Source of the DNA: Deinococcales bacterium
GTDB taxonomy: Bacteria > Deinococcota > Deinococci > Deinococcales > JAAFIG01
Assembly (NCBI GenBank): GCA_025359505.1
Contig: JANYHH010000092.1
Span: 1-32,188, forward strand
Length of the DNA: 32,188 nt
Reading direction: 5' to 3'
The number at the start of each line of letters is the position of its first letter. The stretch's first letter is position 1. Below are positions 25,442-32,188 of the stretch, piece by piece. Both the position numbers and the translations under genes were made by a program. The notes beneath the pieces were generated by a model that made no database searches, had not been told where the DNA came from, and worked only from the letters and a program-made list of their open reading frames with translations.

Positions 25442-25470
25442 ACAATACATCGGAACTCGAGGCATTGCAA
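25442..25470 (-). promoter_or_regulatory. Promoter of the PadR operon, apparently leaderless
   Basis: On the minus strand: TTGCAA (25465-25470), 17 bases, TATTGT (25442-25447). Six bases separate the -10 box from the ATG, so the mRNA would begin at the start codon. A CTCGAG lies in the spacer. Confidence 0.65.
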
Positions 25471-25540
25471 GTCTAGGGGTCGGGGCTATTGAGAAACGAA
25501 AGCTCGAGACTCAATCTACACCGCGCTACAAGCGCTCCCC

Positions 25541-25585
25541 CGTAGGGGTTTAGCAGTGCTAAACCCGGTGCGGCGCAAGCCGCAC
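25541..25585. repeat. GTAGGGG-family double-hairpin repeat
   Basis: Starts CGTAGGGG. The first hairpin has 10-bp arms (25546-25555 and 25557-25566, GGGTTTAGCA). The second has 7-bp arms (25568-25574 and 25579-25585, GTGCGGC) around a GCAA tetraloop. It lies between the ywrD-like gene end and the PadR promoter, in a spacer with five CTCGAG copies. Confidence 0.75.
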
Positions 25586-25692
25586 TTGCACGCCTCGAGA
25601 CTCAGCCGTCGCTCGAGTGAAGCACCTCGAGACCGAGCCGCACCTCGAGACGCTGATTCAGACCGACAACGCTGAAATCGCTGATGACTGCG

Positions 25693-27300
25693 TTAAAAAA
25701 CCAGTGCTTGCCCATCCGTGCGGGCTTCGGTCGCGGCAACGAGCGCATCACCGTCGCGCCAGATGATCTGCCCGCGCCCGAAACTCCCTGCGTCCGGCTG
25801 TACCGTCACATCATGCCCGCGCTGCTCGAGGTCAGCCGCAATCTGCGCCCCAAACTCCGGCTCGAGTTCTATTTGTTTGCCCTCGAGCCATTGCCAGCGC
25901 GGGGCGTCGAGCGCGGCTTGCGGGTTCATGCCGTAATCGACGGTGTTGACCACGACTTGCAGGTGTCCTTGCGGCTGCATGAACCCGCCCATCACGCCGA
26001 ACGGGCCAATCGCCTGACCGCCTCGAGTCAGAAAGCCGGGGATGATCGTGTGATACGGGCGCTTGCCCGGCTCGAGCTGATTGGGATGACCAGCCTCCAA
26101 TGTGAAGTTCGCACCGCGATTTTGCAAGGCGATGCCCGTGCCCGGCACGACGATGCCGCTGCCGAAGCCCGCGTAATTGCTCTGGATCAAACTGACCATC
26201 ATGCCACTCTCGTCGGCGGTGCAGAGGTAGACCGTACCACCGCGTGGGGGCCGTCCAGCCGTAGGCTCGAGGGCACAATCTGAAATTAAGGCGCGGCGCT
26301 GAGCGGCGTAATCTTTGCTGAGCAAACCTCGAGTTGGCACGTCACTGCGCGTCGGGTCAGCCACGTATGCGAGCGCGTCCGCAAAGCCCAGTTTCATCGC
26401 CTCGAGTTGCAGGTGCAGGCCATCAGCCGAGTCTCTGGGGTGCGCCGCCAGATCGAAGCCCTCGAGAATATTGAGGGCAGTGAGTCCAGCAATACCCTGC
26501 CCATTCGGTGGGATTTCCCAGACATCGACGCCTCGGTAATTGGTGCTGATCGGCGCGACCCAATCGCTTTGATGCGCCCGCAGATCGGCAGCCGTGATGA
26601 CGCCGCCCGTTTGCGCCGCGAAATCCTCGAGCTGCTGGGCGAGTGCGCCGTCGTAAAAGGCGGCGGCGTTCGTGGCGGCTATGCTCTCGAGCGTGCGGGC
26701 GTGATCGGGCAGCCGCATGATCTCACCGACCCTCGGTGCGCGACCGCCTATCGTGAAGGTCTCGCGCCAAGCGTTGAACTCTGGCGCAGTCAGCGCAGCG
26801 TAACTCGAGGTCGCCCGCGCCCAGTTCTTGGCGAGCATCGGCGTGACGGGGAAACCGTTGTGGGCGTAATAAATTGCCGCCTCGAACAAACGGTGAAACT
26901 CGAGCCGCCCGAATTTGGCGTGCAGATCGCGCCACGCGGCGGGCGCTCCGGGCACGGTCACGGGCAGCCAGCCCAGTCGCGGCATGGTCGCGTGACCTCG
27001 AGCGTGCAACAGCTCTGCGCTCAAGGCTTGCGGAGCGCGACCGCTGGCGTTCAAGCCGTGCAATTTTGCGCCGTCCCAGACCAGCGCGAACGCATCGCCG
27101 CCAATGCCGTTGCTGGTCGGCTCGACGACGGTCAGCGTGATCGCCGTGGCAATCGCGGCGTCGACCGCGTTGCCGCCGAGCCGCAGCACCGCCAGTCCAG
27201 CGGCAGCGGCCAGCGGTTGGCTGGTGCAGACCGCCCCTCGAGCGCCGATCATCGGCACGCGGCGCGAGTACGGGTTGACGTGGGCATTCTCGAGGTTCAT
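25693..27300 (-). CDS. ywrD: YwrD-like gamma-glutamyltransferase-family Ntn hydrolase
   Basis: A 535-aa proenzyme. The N-terminal LRLGGNAVDAAIATA and VVEPTSNGIGGDAFALVW, and later IPPNGQG, FGVMGGFMQPQGH and ALDAPRWQW, match the YwrD branch of gamma-glutamyltransferases. The self-cleavage nucleophile is Thr356 in PPRGGTVY, so the small subunit is about 180 aa. No signal peptide, so it is cytoplasmic. It is co-transcribed with allE upstream (9-bp gap). That context raises oxamate amidohydrolase (HpxW-like) activity in purine breakdown as an alternative to glutathione or peptide hydrolysis. Confidence 0.9.
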   Translation of the reverse strand: MNLENAHVNPYSRRVPMIGARGAVCTSQPLAAAAGLAVLRLGGNAVDAAIATAITLTVVEPTSNGIGGDAFALVWDGAKLHGLNASGRAPQALSAELLHARGHATMPRLGWLPVTVPGAPAAWRDLHAKFGRLEFHRLFEAAIYYAHNGFPVTPMLAKNWARATSSYAALTAPEFNAWRETFTIGGRAPRVGEIMRLPDHARTLESIAATNAAAFYDGALAQQLEDFAAQTGGVITAADLRAHQSDWVAPISTNYRGVDVWEIPPNGQGIAGLTALNILEGFDLAAHPRDSADGLHLQLEAMKLGFADALAYVADPTRSDVPTRGLLSKDYAAQRRALISDCALEPTAGRPPRGGTVYLCTADESGMMVSLIQSNYAGFGSGIVVPGTGIALQNRGANFTLEAGHPNQLEPGKRPYHTIIPGFLTRGGQAIGPFGVMGGFMQPQGHLQVVVNTVDYGMNPQAALDAPRWQWLEGKQIELEPEFGAQIAADLEQRGHDVTVQPDAGSFGRGQIIWRDGDALVAATEARTDGQALVF

Positions 27301-27309
27301 GTGGCTAGA

Positions 27310-28050
27310 TTACTCGAGCGGGTGGCGGTTCCAGTCTTTGTAAAGCAGGTAGCTCGAGGGCGTTTTGCCGAGTGCGCCGAACCACTGCGGGCAGTACGGA
27401 GCCATGTAGATCACGTCACCCTGCGTCACGGGGTGGAACGCGTTGCCCAGACGATAAATGCCGCCACCCTCGAGCATGAGCAAACCGTGTTCCATCACGT
27501 GGGTTTCCACGAGGTGCAGGTGAGCGCCCGGCTGAAAATTCATGATGTTGACCGCGAAATCAAAACTGGTGTCAGCAGGCAGCAGCAGTTGCACCTGCAA
27601 CGCCGGGTCGTCGTTCAGCGCTGATTTAGCAACGGTGCTCGAGTCTGCGACGAACGCAGCGGGCAACTTCACACCCTCGAGTTGCTGGTACGGCTTTTCA
27701 AAAACCACTGCTCGCCCGCCGGATTTACTGATGAGCTGCATGGCGACATTCGCTGGGATGAACGCGTAATGACCCGCCTCGAGTCGATGCGTTTTCTTGC
27801 CGAGTTTCAGCGCAAACTCGCCCTCGAGCACCATCACGAACGCGCTGTGACCCTCGAGCTGCGGGGCTATTTTCCCATTCGCGCTGGCTTCTACCGTGTA
27901 CATCGTGAAGGCCGCGCCGAGCGGCGGGCTGAGATGCACGACGCGAGTCGCGGCTTTGTCGCCCGGAAACGCGGCGCGGATGAAGCTGTCCGGAGTCAGC
28001 AGGGCGTGATCGTGTTTGACGCTGGTGCGCGTGAATCCCAAGTGCTGCAT
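27310..28050 (-). CDS. allE: (S)-ureidoglycine aminohydrolase (bicupin)
   Basis: A 246-aa double cupin that removes ammonia from ureidoglycine in the allantoin branch of purine catabolism. Recognised by LLTPDSFIRAAFPG near the N-terminus, the second-cupin metal motif HLHLVETHVMEHGLLMLEG and the C-terminal APYCPQWFGALG and YLLYKDWNR. GAGGAGG, fused to CTCGAG, precedes ATG 28050. This excludes an upstream start at 28086. Allantoinase and allantoate amidohydrolase genes are not in the window. Confidence 0.88.
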   Translation of the reverse strand: MQHLGFTRTSVKHDHALLTPDSFIRAAFPGDKAATRVVHLSPPLGAAFTMYTVEASANGKIAPQLEGHSAFVMVLEGEFALKLGKKTHRLEAGHYAFIPANVAMQLISKSGGRAVVFEKPYQQLEGVKLPAAFVADSSTVAKSALNDDPALQVQLLLPADTSFDFAVNIMNFQPGAHLHLVETHVMEHGLLMLEGGGIYRLGNAFHPVTQGDVIYMAPYCPQWFGALGKTPSSYLLYKDWNRHPLE

Positions 28051-28104
28051 TTGAGCCTCCTCGAGCGCGGCAGGGGCACACGTCATTCGCTCGAGCGCAT
28101 GAGC

Positions 28105-28133
28105 TTGACGAATGGCGCATACCGTGCTATATT
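28105..28133 (+). promoter_or_regulatory. Strong orphan promoter with extended -10
   Basis: TTGACG (28105-28110), exactly 17 bases, TATATT (28128-28133), with TGC directly before the -10 box (extended -10). It is the best plus-strand promoter in the window, yet no plus-strand gene follows. A hairpin with a T-run begins about 5 bases after the expected start. Confidence 0.75.
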
Positions 28134-28144
28134 CTTACCTATCA

Positions 28145-28166
28145 GCGCCGAGAGGCGCGTTTTTTA
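28145..28166 (+). terminator. Short intrinsic terminator just after the orphan promoter
   Basis: Arms GCGCC (28145-28149) and GGCGC (28154-28158) around GAGA, then G and seven T. If it works, the transcript from the orphan promoter would be only about 25 nt long. Confidence 0.65.
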
Positions 28167-28199
28167 TTGCCCTTCGAGACTGGCGCTCTTCAAACGAAT

Positions 28200-28227
28200 C
28201 AAGCCCCGAGGTTGCTCTCGAGGCTTG
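28200..28227. terminator. Hairpin after the Ig-repeat protein gene
   Basis: Arms CAAGCCCCGAG (28200-28210) and CTCGAGGCTTG (28217-28227) pair with one mismatch, and one arm contains CTCGAG. No T-run follows on the minus strand, so termination is uncertain. Confidence 0.4.
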
Positions 28228-28239
28228 CACGATTCAGGC

Positions 28240-29172
28240 TTACTTCTGCGGATCTAAGTACACGGTGATCGCACGGTTTTTCGGCGGTGCGGCGTTGCCG
28301 CGCACGGGCTTGAAGCCGCTCTGCGCGACGGTGAACGCGAAGCTGCCGGCTGGCAGCGCTGGGTACGCGATCTCGCGCACAGGCTTACCTTTGAAGAACA
28401 CCGTGCTGGTCACGCTTTTTGGTACGCTCGAGCCAGTCAAACTGATTTGTGCATCTTGAGCAGCCGCATTAACGAGAATAAAACGCAGTTTGCACGGGCA
28501 GGCGGCTTCGTTCGCGCCAGTTTGAGCAATGTTCAGCGTCACCACCGGGCCGCTGGCGCTGCCGGATTTGCGAACGCTGTAATCGTGATCCCCCGCGCTG
28601 GTCGGCGTGACCGTGAACGAATACGCGCCGTCCGCACCGACGGTCGTGCTGCCGATCTTAGTCGCGCCGTCATAAACTTCTAGGATCTCCCCTGCCGTGC
28701 CTGTTCCCGTGAGCTGAAACGGCGCGTTCGGCAGGAAAGCGTTGACATCGACTCGAGGCTCATTGATGCTGATCCCCTCGAGCGAGGCTTGCGGGCCAGT
28801 AGCGATTACCCCGATGGTCAGATCGAGCTTGTTGGACTCGAGCGTCGGCGTGTCGCCCTGCAAGGCTTTGGCGCTCAGCGTCGCTGCGCCCGGCGCAAGG
28901 TTAGCGCTGTACCGCCACTGACCGTCCGCACCGACCGTCGCAATCCCCAGCGCGGTGCTGCCATTGAAAAGCTGCACCCTCGAGTTCGGCGTGCCCGTGC
29001 CAGTCAACGTGGTTGCCCCAGCCAACAAGCCGCTCGAGAGTGGATTCAGCACGGGCGCAGCCAGCGTCGGCGCGGTGTTGGCGAGCAGCCAACCGCCGAA
29101 AACGCCACTTCCAAGCAGCAGTGCGCCAGCGGTTTTGACGGGGTGGAACGGATACCCCCGACGTGGATTCAT
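28240..29172 (-). CDS. Membrane-anchored protein with Ig-like repeats
   Basis: 310 aa. A hydrophobic helix (about 12-38) acts as anchor or signal. Two Ig-like beta domains follow (about 40-125 and 130-215), each with the TGTGT(P/A) and VGADG(Q/A)(W/Y) pattern of bacterial adhesion or S-layer repeats. The C-terminal third contains CPCKLRFILVN and a final beta-rich domain. It is probably exported and bound to the cell surface. Its start overlaps the stop of the 65-aa gene by one base (TGATG), so the two are translated together. Confidence 0.8.
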   Translation of the reverse strand: MNPRRGYPFHPVKTAGALLLGSGVFGGWLLANTAPTLAAPVLNPLSSGLLAGATTLTGTGTPNSRVQLFNGSTALGIATVGADGQWRYSANLAPGAATLSAKALQGDTPTLESNKLDLTIGVIATGPQASLEGISINEPRVDVNAFLPNAPFQLTGTGTAGEILEVYDGATKIGSTTVGADGAYSFTVTPTSAGDHDYSVRKSGSASGPVVTLNIAQTGANEAACPCKLRFILVNAAAQDAQISLTGSSVPKSVTSTVFFKGKPVREIAYPALPAGSFAFTVAQSGFKPVRGNAAPPKNRAITVYLDPQK

Positions 29173-29369
29173 CAGTGGCTCCCCGCTTCCAAGCGGGCTT
29201 TCAACTCGAGGATCTCGCGCTCACGCATCGCCAATGTCGCACGGATGTCGTCGTTGGTCACGCCGTCGCGCGGGCGATCCTTGCGCCACAGGAACGTGTC
29301 ATACACCCACTCGAGCACCCAGCCGACCAAAGCGCCGATCATAAAGACAAAGAACCAGTTCGCATCCAT
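29172..29369 (-). CDS. Small single-pass membrane protein (65 aa)
   Basis: One transmembrane helix (about 5-26, FFVFMIGALVGWVLEWVYD) is followed by a basic WRKDRP and a helical, charged cytoplasmic tail (REREILELKARLEA) that may form a coiled coil. GGGGGAG precedes the ATG. First gene of a pair with the Ig-repeat protein. No family name is known to me; it may help position its partner. Confidence 0.75.
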   Translation of the reverse strand: MDANWFFVFMIGALVGWVLEWVYDTFLWRKDRPRDGVTNDDIRATLAMREREILELKARLEAGSH

Positions 29370-29433
29370 TAATGACTCCCCCTGTGCAGCAAATTTCGGT
29401 GCAGGATACCATCACGGTTCACTTGACGCGCTC

Positions 29434-29462
29434 CTGACACAATCGGGCGCGAATGCTAGATT
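29434..29462 (+). promoter_or_regulatory. Promoter of the solute-binding protein gene
   Basis: CTGACA (29434-29439), 17 bases, TAGATT (29457-29462) with TGC before it (extended -10). The leader would be about 74 bases and holds two CTCGAG copies. The start at about 29469 excludes the longer in-frame TTG start at 29468. Confidence 0.65.
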
Positions 29463-29542
29463 GAAAGTTGCTCGAGACGCTTGACTCACTGAAAATCTCG
29501 AGAGGCCTCAATTCACTCAAAGCTTGGCAAACGGGGTACTTC

Positions 29543-30805
29543 ATGAAGCTATACGCAACCATTGGCGCTGGGCTGGTCATCGCCGCCGCAACCGTCGTCA
29601 CCGCGCAGACCACGCCGGGCGACGCGATTAAAGCGCAATGCGCCAAAGCCGCGACAGTCGCGGAGTTCTGGCACGGCTTCACCAGCGCCTCGCAGCAGAA
29701 TGTGCTGAACGCCTTGGCGGTGGAATTCAACAAAACCGCTGGTGACGCCTGCGTGCTGCCAATCCCGCAAGGCAATTATAGTGAACTGTCCACGAAGCTC
29801 AAAGCCAGCTTTGCGGCTGGCAAAGTCCCCGCGATGGCGCAAGCCTTTGAGAACAACATCGCGCAGTACTTAGAGGCGGACAAAGTAGCGAATCTGGGCA
29901 GTCTGGGCGTGCGGACGCAGTACCTGCAAAAGCGCTTCGTCGAAGCCGCGACCTTTAACGGCGTGCTGTACGGCGTGCCGTTCAACAAAAGCGTGCAGGT
30001 AATGTATTACAACAAAGACCTGCTGAAAAAATTCAACGCCCCCGTCCCCGGCACGCTCGAGGAGTTCGCCAAGGTCGCCCGCGACGTGTCCGCCAAAGCG
30101 GGCGCTCCCGTGTTCTGGTTCCAGCCAAGCTCGAGCACCTATGCGGCGATTTTCCTCAGCCTCGGTGGGAAGTACGAGACGGCGGGCAAGCTGAAACTCA
30201 ACACCGACACGGGCGTCAAAGCCTTGCAATGGCTGATGGATTTGGTCGCCGCCAAAGCCGCCAAGCCGATCACCAGCGGCTTCATCAACGGGCAACTCAG
30301 CGACACTTACGGTTTCTCGTTCGACACCAGCGCGGGCTTACCGTTCTACAAATCAGCCGCGAAGTTCAATCTGGGCGTGCTGCCGCTGGTCGGCGCGAAG
30401 CGCGGCGTGCCCGGCACGGCGCTGATTCAAGGCACGAACGTCGTGATCTTCAAAGACGCCAATGCCGCGCAGGAGAAAGTCGCCGCGAAGTTCCTGAACT
30501 TCTCCTTGCAAGCCCGCAACAGCGCGATCTTCGCCACGCAAACCGGCTACGTCCCCTCGAGCGACTTAGCAAGCGAAACGCCAGAGTTTAAGAGCTTCAT
30601 TGAGAAGACGCCGGAGTACGCGGCCGTGATTAAGCAAGCCCGCTTCTCGGATTACGAACCGCGCATCAGCGACTGGGAAGCGATTCGCTTCAATATTTTG
30701 GAGACTCAAATCAAGGAAGCTATCGCGGGTAAGAAAACCGCGAAGGACGCATTGGACACCGCGCAGAAGCAAGCCGAAGACCTGCTGGCAGGTCGCACGA
30801 AGTAA
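29543..30805 (+). CDS. ABC transporter extracellular solute-binding protein, UgpB-like
   Basis: A 420-aa family-1 solute-binding protein. Signal peptide about 1-22 (MKLYATIGAGLVIAAATVV). The mature protein shows the typical EFWHGFTSASQQNVLNALA opening, GNYSELSTKLKASF, GVPFNKSVQVMYYNKDLLKK and the C-terminal GYVPSS and NILETQIKEAIAGKKTA. The best match is the sugar or glycerol-3-phosphate (UgpB) group. The signal lacks a lipobox Cys. Permease and ATPase genes are absent here; it is followed by a terminator. Confidence 0.9.
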   Translation: MKLYATIGAGLVIAAATVVTAQTTPGDAIKAQCAKAATVAEFWHGFTSASQQNVLNALAVEFNKTAGDACVLPIPQGNYSELSTKLKASFAAGKVPAMAQAFENNIAQYLEADKVANLGSLGVRTQYLQKRFVEAATFNGVLYGVPFNKSVQVMYYNKDLLKKFNAPVPGTLEEFAKVARDVSAKAGAPVFWFQPSSSTYAAIFLSLGGKYETAGKLKLNTDTGVKALQWLMDLVAAKAAKPITSGFINGQLSDTYGFSFDTSAGLPFYKSAAKFNLGVLPLVGAKRGVPGTALIQGTNVVIFKDANAAQEKVAAKFLNFSLQARNSAIFATQTGYVPSSDLASETPEFKSFIEKTPEYAAVIKQARFSDYEPRISDWEAIRFNILETQIKEAIAGKKTAKDALDTAQKQAEDLLAGRTK

Positions 30806-30821
30806 GGCAGCACCGCGCATC

Positions 30822-30858
30822 AAACCCCTGCTGCTCGAGACTCGAGCGGCGGGGGTTT
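30822..30858. terminator. Shared terminator with CTCGAG in both arms
   Basis: 17-base arms (30822-30838 and 30842-30858) pair with two G-U wobbles. The loop region carries CTCGAG twice, 7 bases apart. TTT and ACTTTT follow on the plus strand. The last bases of the minus-strand 59-aa gene (stop at 30857-30859) lie inside the hairpin, so it serves both converging genes. Confidence 0.8.
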
Positions 30859-31036
30859 ACTTTTCGGGTTGTGATTTCGAGGCATTCAACAGCGCGTCTT
30901 CTAGATCTTCGACCGAGAATTCAGTCACACGTTCCAACATATTCGACGCTCCCTCGATCACGTGACCGAACGGCATCGCTTTCAACTCCGCAATGGTGGG
31001 TTGCAAATCGGCTCGAGCTGGCAATTCTTTGTTCAT
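30857..31036 (-). CDS. Small hypothetical protein (59 aa)
   Basis: A compact, charged, helical product beginning MNKELPARADLQPTIAELKA, with an acidic centre (EFSVEDLEDALLNAS). GAGGTG lies upstream of the ATG, part of a CTCGAGGTG. The stop codon is the first part of the shared terminator, a good sign of a real gene end. Third gene after the DJ-1-like and TatA-like genes on the same strand. Function unknown. Confidence 0.6.
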   Translation of the reverse strand: MNKELPARADLQPTIAELKAMPFGHVIEGASNMLERVTEFSVEDLEDALLNASKSQPEK

Positions 31037-31095
31037 CGCAACACCTCGAGATCACGGTACTGCACGCTCAACTCGAGTCTCAAGGGTTGTTCGTG

Positions 31096-31263
31096 TCAAG
31101 GGTTCTTGTTTTGACCGTTGCCGTCCTTGATGCCTCGCGCCCACGCTCTCCCCAGTGTGTAGATGATTTTGGGAAAGTTGAGCACCACCAAAACCAATAC
31201 GCCAATCGGTACGACGACGAGCAGCAAAAAAACGATTACCTCTGTGATTCCAAGACTTGGCAT
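31096..31263 (-). CDS. TatA-like small membrane protein (55 aa)
   Basis: One long hydrophobic helix (about 8-30) is followed by NFPKIIYTLGRAWARGIKDG, which resembles the hinge and amphipathic helix of TatA/TatE (consensus like KLPELGRALGKGI). The extra-long first helix and lack of the usual FG before the hinge are atypical. TATATT ends 5 bases before the ATG, so the message may be leaderless. A strong AAGGAGGGG lies just after the upstream DJ-1 gene but is 30 bases away from this ATG; only a rare ATT codon would fit it in frame. Function by similarity only. Confidence 0.55.
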   Translation of the reverse strand: MPSLGITEVIVFLLLVVVPIGVLVLVVLNFPKIIYTLGRAWARGIKDGNGQNKNP

Positions 31264-31302
31264 GACCCAATATACGATCCCTCGAGCAATTCGTTCCCCT
31301 CC

Positions 31303-31881
31303 TTACTCGAGCGGCTTCCACTCCACGCCCAAATGCTCCGCCGTTTGCGCTGCGACCTCGAGCGACACGCAGCGCCCGACCACCTCGAGCGCCATGAGCG
31401 CCGCCCCACTCGAGCGGCTCGAGAACAGCCGACCGTTTGGATTGCGGACGATTTCGTCTGTTCGCACGTCGGCGGGATCGTACTTCCACAGCGTCTCGAG
31501 CAAAGTTGGAAATGTGGTCACGAATTGCCCCGCGATCAGACCGGCGTCACCGACCAGCAGCGCCCCGCTCGAGCTGGCGCACAGGTACTGCACGCGCTCG
31601 CCCTGCGTTTTCAGGTAATCGCGGGTCGGCGCGTCTTTCAGCATCCTGTCCACACTCGAGCCGCCGGGCACGAACAACGCGTCTGGCTCTGGCGCGGCGC
31701 TGAAGGCGTAGGTCGGCGTCATCACCAAGCCACTCGCGCCGACGACGCTGGCCCGCGTCCTCGAGACGGTGTAGGCATTTAGCTCCATGTCTGTGTATTT
31801 CGCGGCTGTGCGAAAAACCGTCAGCACGCCCGTCAATTCCAGCTCGAGGGCGTCGAAGTAGATCAGCACGGCGATGTTCAC
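31303..31881 (-). CDS. DJ-1/PfpI-family (class I glutamine amidotransferase-like) protein
   Basis: A 192-aa flavodoxin-like protein. VNIAVLIYFDALELELTG opens the domain, ALFVPGG forms the oxyanion region, and Cys101 in YLCASSSGALLVGDAG sits at the nucleophile elbow. Relatives include isonitrile hydratase-like and stress proteins; the reaction is unknown. The start is GTG 31881: a TACAAT at 31889-31894 (minus strand) ends 7 bases upstream, again a leaderless arrangement. The longer open frame upstream has no conserved sequence. Confidence 0.85.
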   Translation of the reverse strand: MNIAVLIYFDALELELTGVLTVFRTAAKYTDMELNAYTVSRTRASVVGASGLVMTPTYAFSAAPEPDALFVPGGSSVDRMLKDAPTRDYLKTQGERVQYLCASSSGALLVGDAGLIAGQFVTTFPTLLETLWKYDPADVRTDEIVRNPNGRLFSSRSSGAALMALEVVGRCVSLEVAAQTAEHLGVEWKPLE

Positions 31882-31888
31882 GAGATTG

Positions 31889-31894
31889 ATTGTA
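31889..31894 (-). promoter_or_regulatory. -10 box of the DJ-1-like gene
   Basis: TACAAT on the minus strand, 7 bases before the GTG start. No clear -35 hexamer at 16-18 bases; a CTCGAG adjoins it upstream. Confidence 0.45.
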
Positions 31895-31980
31895 CTCGAG
31901 GGAGGGAATGGGCGGCGGTGGCTCGAGATCTGGGGACTTGAGGGTGATCGAGGGCAATATCTGCTGGGCGAGGCATGCGC

Positions 31981-32015
31981 CGAACCCATGTTCGCAAGGC
32001 GAAACGCCCCTACGA
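31981..32015. repeat. GTAGGGG-family repeat, diverged copy
   Basis: Contains CGCCCCTACG, the reverse complement of the family start, preceded by GTTCGCAAGGCGAAACG. It lies between the DJ-1-like gene and the right terminal repeat. Confidence 0.65.
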
Positions 32016-32049
32016 AAATCCTGTCTGGCTATAGCAATCGCTATTCAAT

Positions 32050-32188
32050 TAGGGCAAACGCACTAAGCACATTTGTAAAGTAATGCTTTTGAATCGTGTC
32101 TCTCGAGAATCCTTGTTTCCTCAGCCGTCGTTTCGACACGAATTTAGCGTGCCAATCTCGAGGGTTTAACGAACCCAGATTCAACGTC
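32050..32188 (-). repeat. Right copy of the 139-bp inverted terminal repeat
   Basis: This is the exact reverse complement of 1-139. The inner flank (32025-32049) contains a small imperfect palindrome around TATAGCAATCGCTAT. The unexplained frame open in the left copy is open here too on the minus strand and stops at 32041-32043, just past the repeat boundary. Both junctions fall at TA, which would fit an element that duplicates TA on insertion, but the outer ends are not in view. Confidence 0.9.

Noticed and set aside
26407-27624. 405-codon plus-strand open frame
   Set aside because: Antisense to the ywrD-like and allE genes, with no domain-like sequence.

Overview
The window is 32 kb of GC-rich bacterial chromosome. 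It carries about 34 protein genes, one tRNA and two decayed gene remnants. Several proteins (the AMIN/Amidase_3 amidase, the metallophosphoesterase, the fused HisIE, a LEA-like protein) and repeated signs of leaderless transcription recall Deinococcota. I hold that placement only moderately, because no rRNA or marker gene is present. The two ends of the window are a perfect 139-bp inverted repeat, most simply copies of one mobile or repeated element at which the contig stops.

Layout from left to right. 1-6600: small acidic ORF, hisIE, a convergent LysR regulator, a small ORF, an ABC exporter, a vapBC-type toxin-antitoxin pair, a DUF2071 protein and a LEA-like repeat protein. 6625-18619 (minus): one tightly packed complex I operon in the order nuoA-B-C-D-H-I-J-K-L-M-N, with ATGA/GTGA stop-start overlaps and a clear promoter at 18699-18727. 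nuoE, nuoF and nuoG, which form the NADH-oxidising module, are missing from their usual place between D and H. 18848-22700: decayed ATPase fragment, cell-wall amidase, RecX, a lipoprotein, tRNA-Pro(CGG) and a metallophosphoesterase. 22719-28050 (minus): dihydrolipoyl dehydrogenase, a PadR operon whose last gene is broken, and a two-gene ywrD-allE operon. 28105-32049: an orphan promoter-terminator pair, an Ig-repeat membrane-anchored protein with a small partner, a solute-binding lipid/sugar transport protein, and a DJ-1/PfpI gene followed by two very small genes (one TatA-like).

Two signals stand out. First, the palindrome CTCGAG occurs about 230 times by hand count (one per about 140 bp, where roughly 10 would be expected). 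It lies in genes, linkers, ribosome-binding sites and terminator stems, like a HIP1-type highly iterated palindrome. Second, NuoC and NuoI both carry long Ala/Pro/Ser-rich C-terminal tails that end in the same KIKRWEP motif, with a degenerate second copy inside each tail. Together with the missing EFG module, this suggests a modified complex I.

Other points: the nuo membrane subunits carry lineage-specific insertions (a coiled coil in NuoL, His-rich loops in NuoL and NuoM). A dispersed GTAGGGG-type hairpin repeat family lies between genes. No CRISPR array, rRNA, intact transposase or restriction-modification gene was found.
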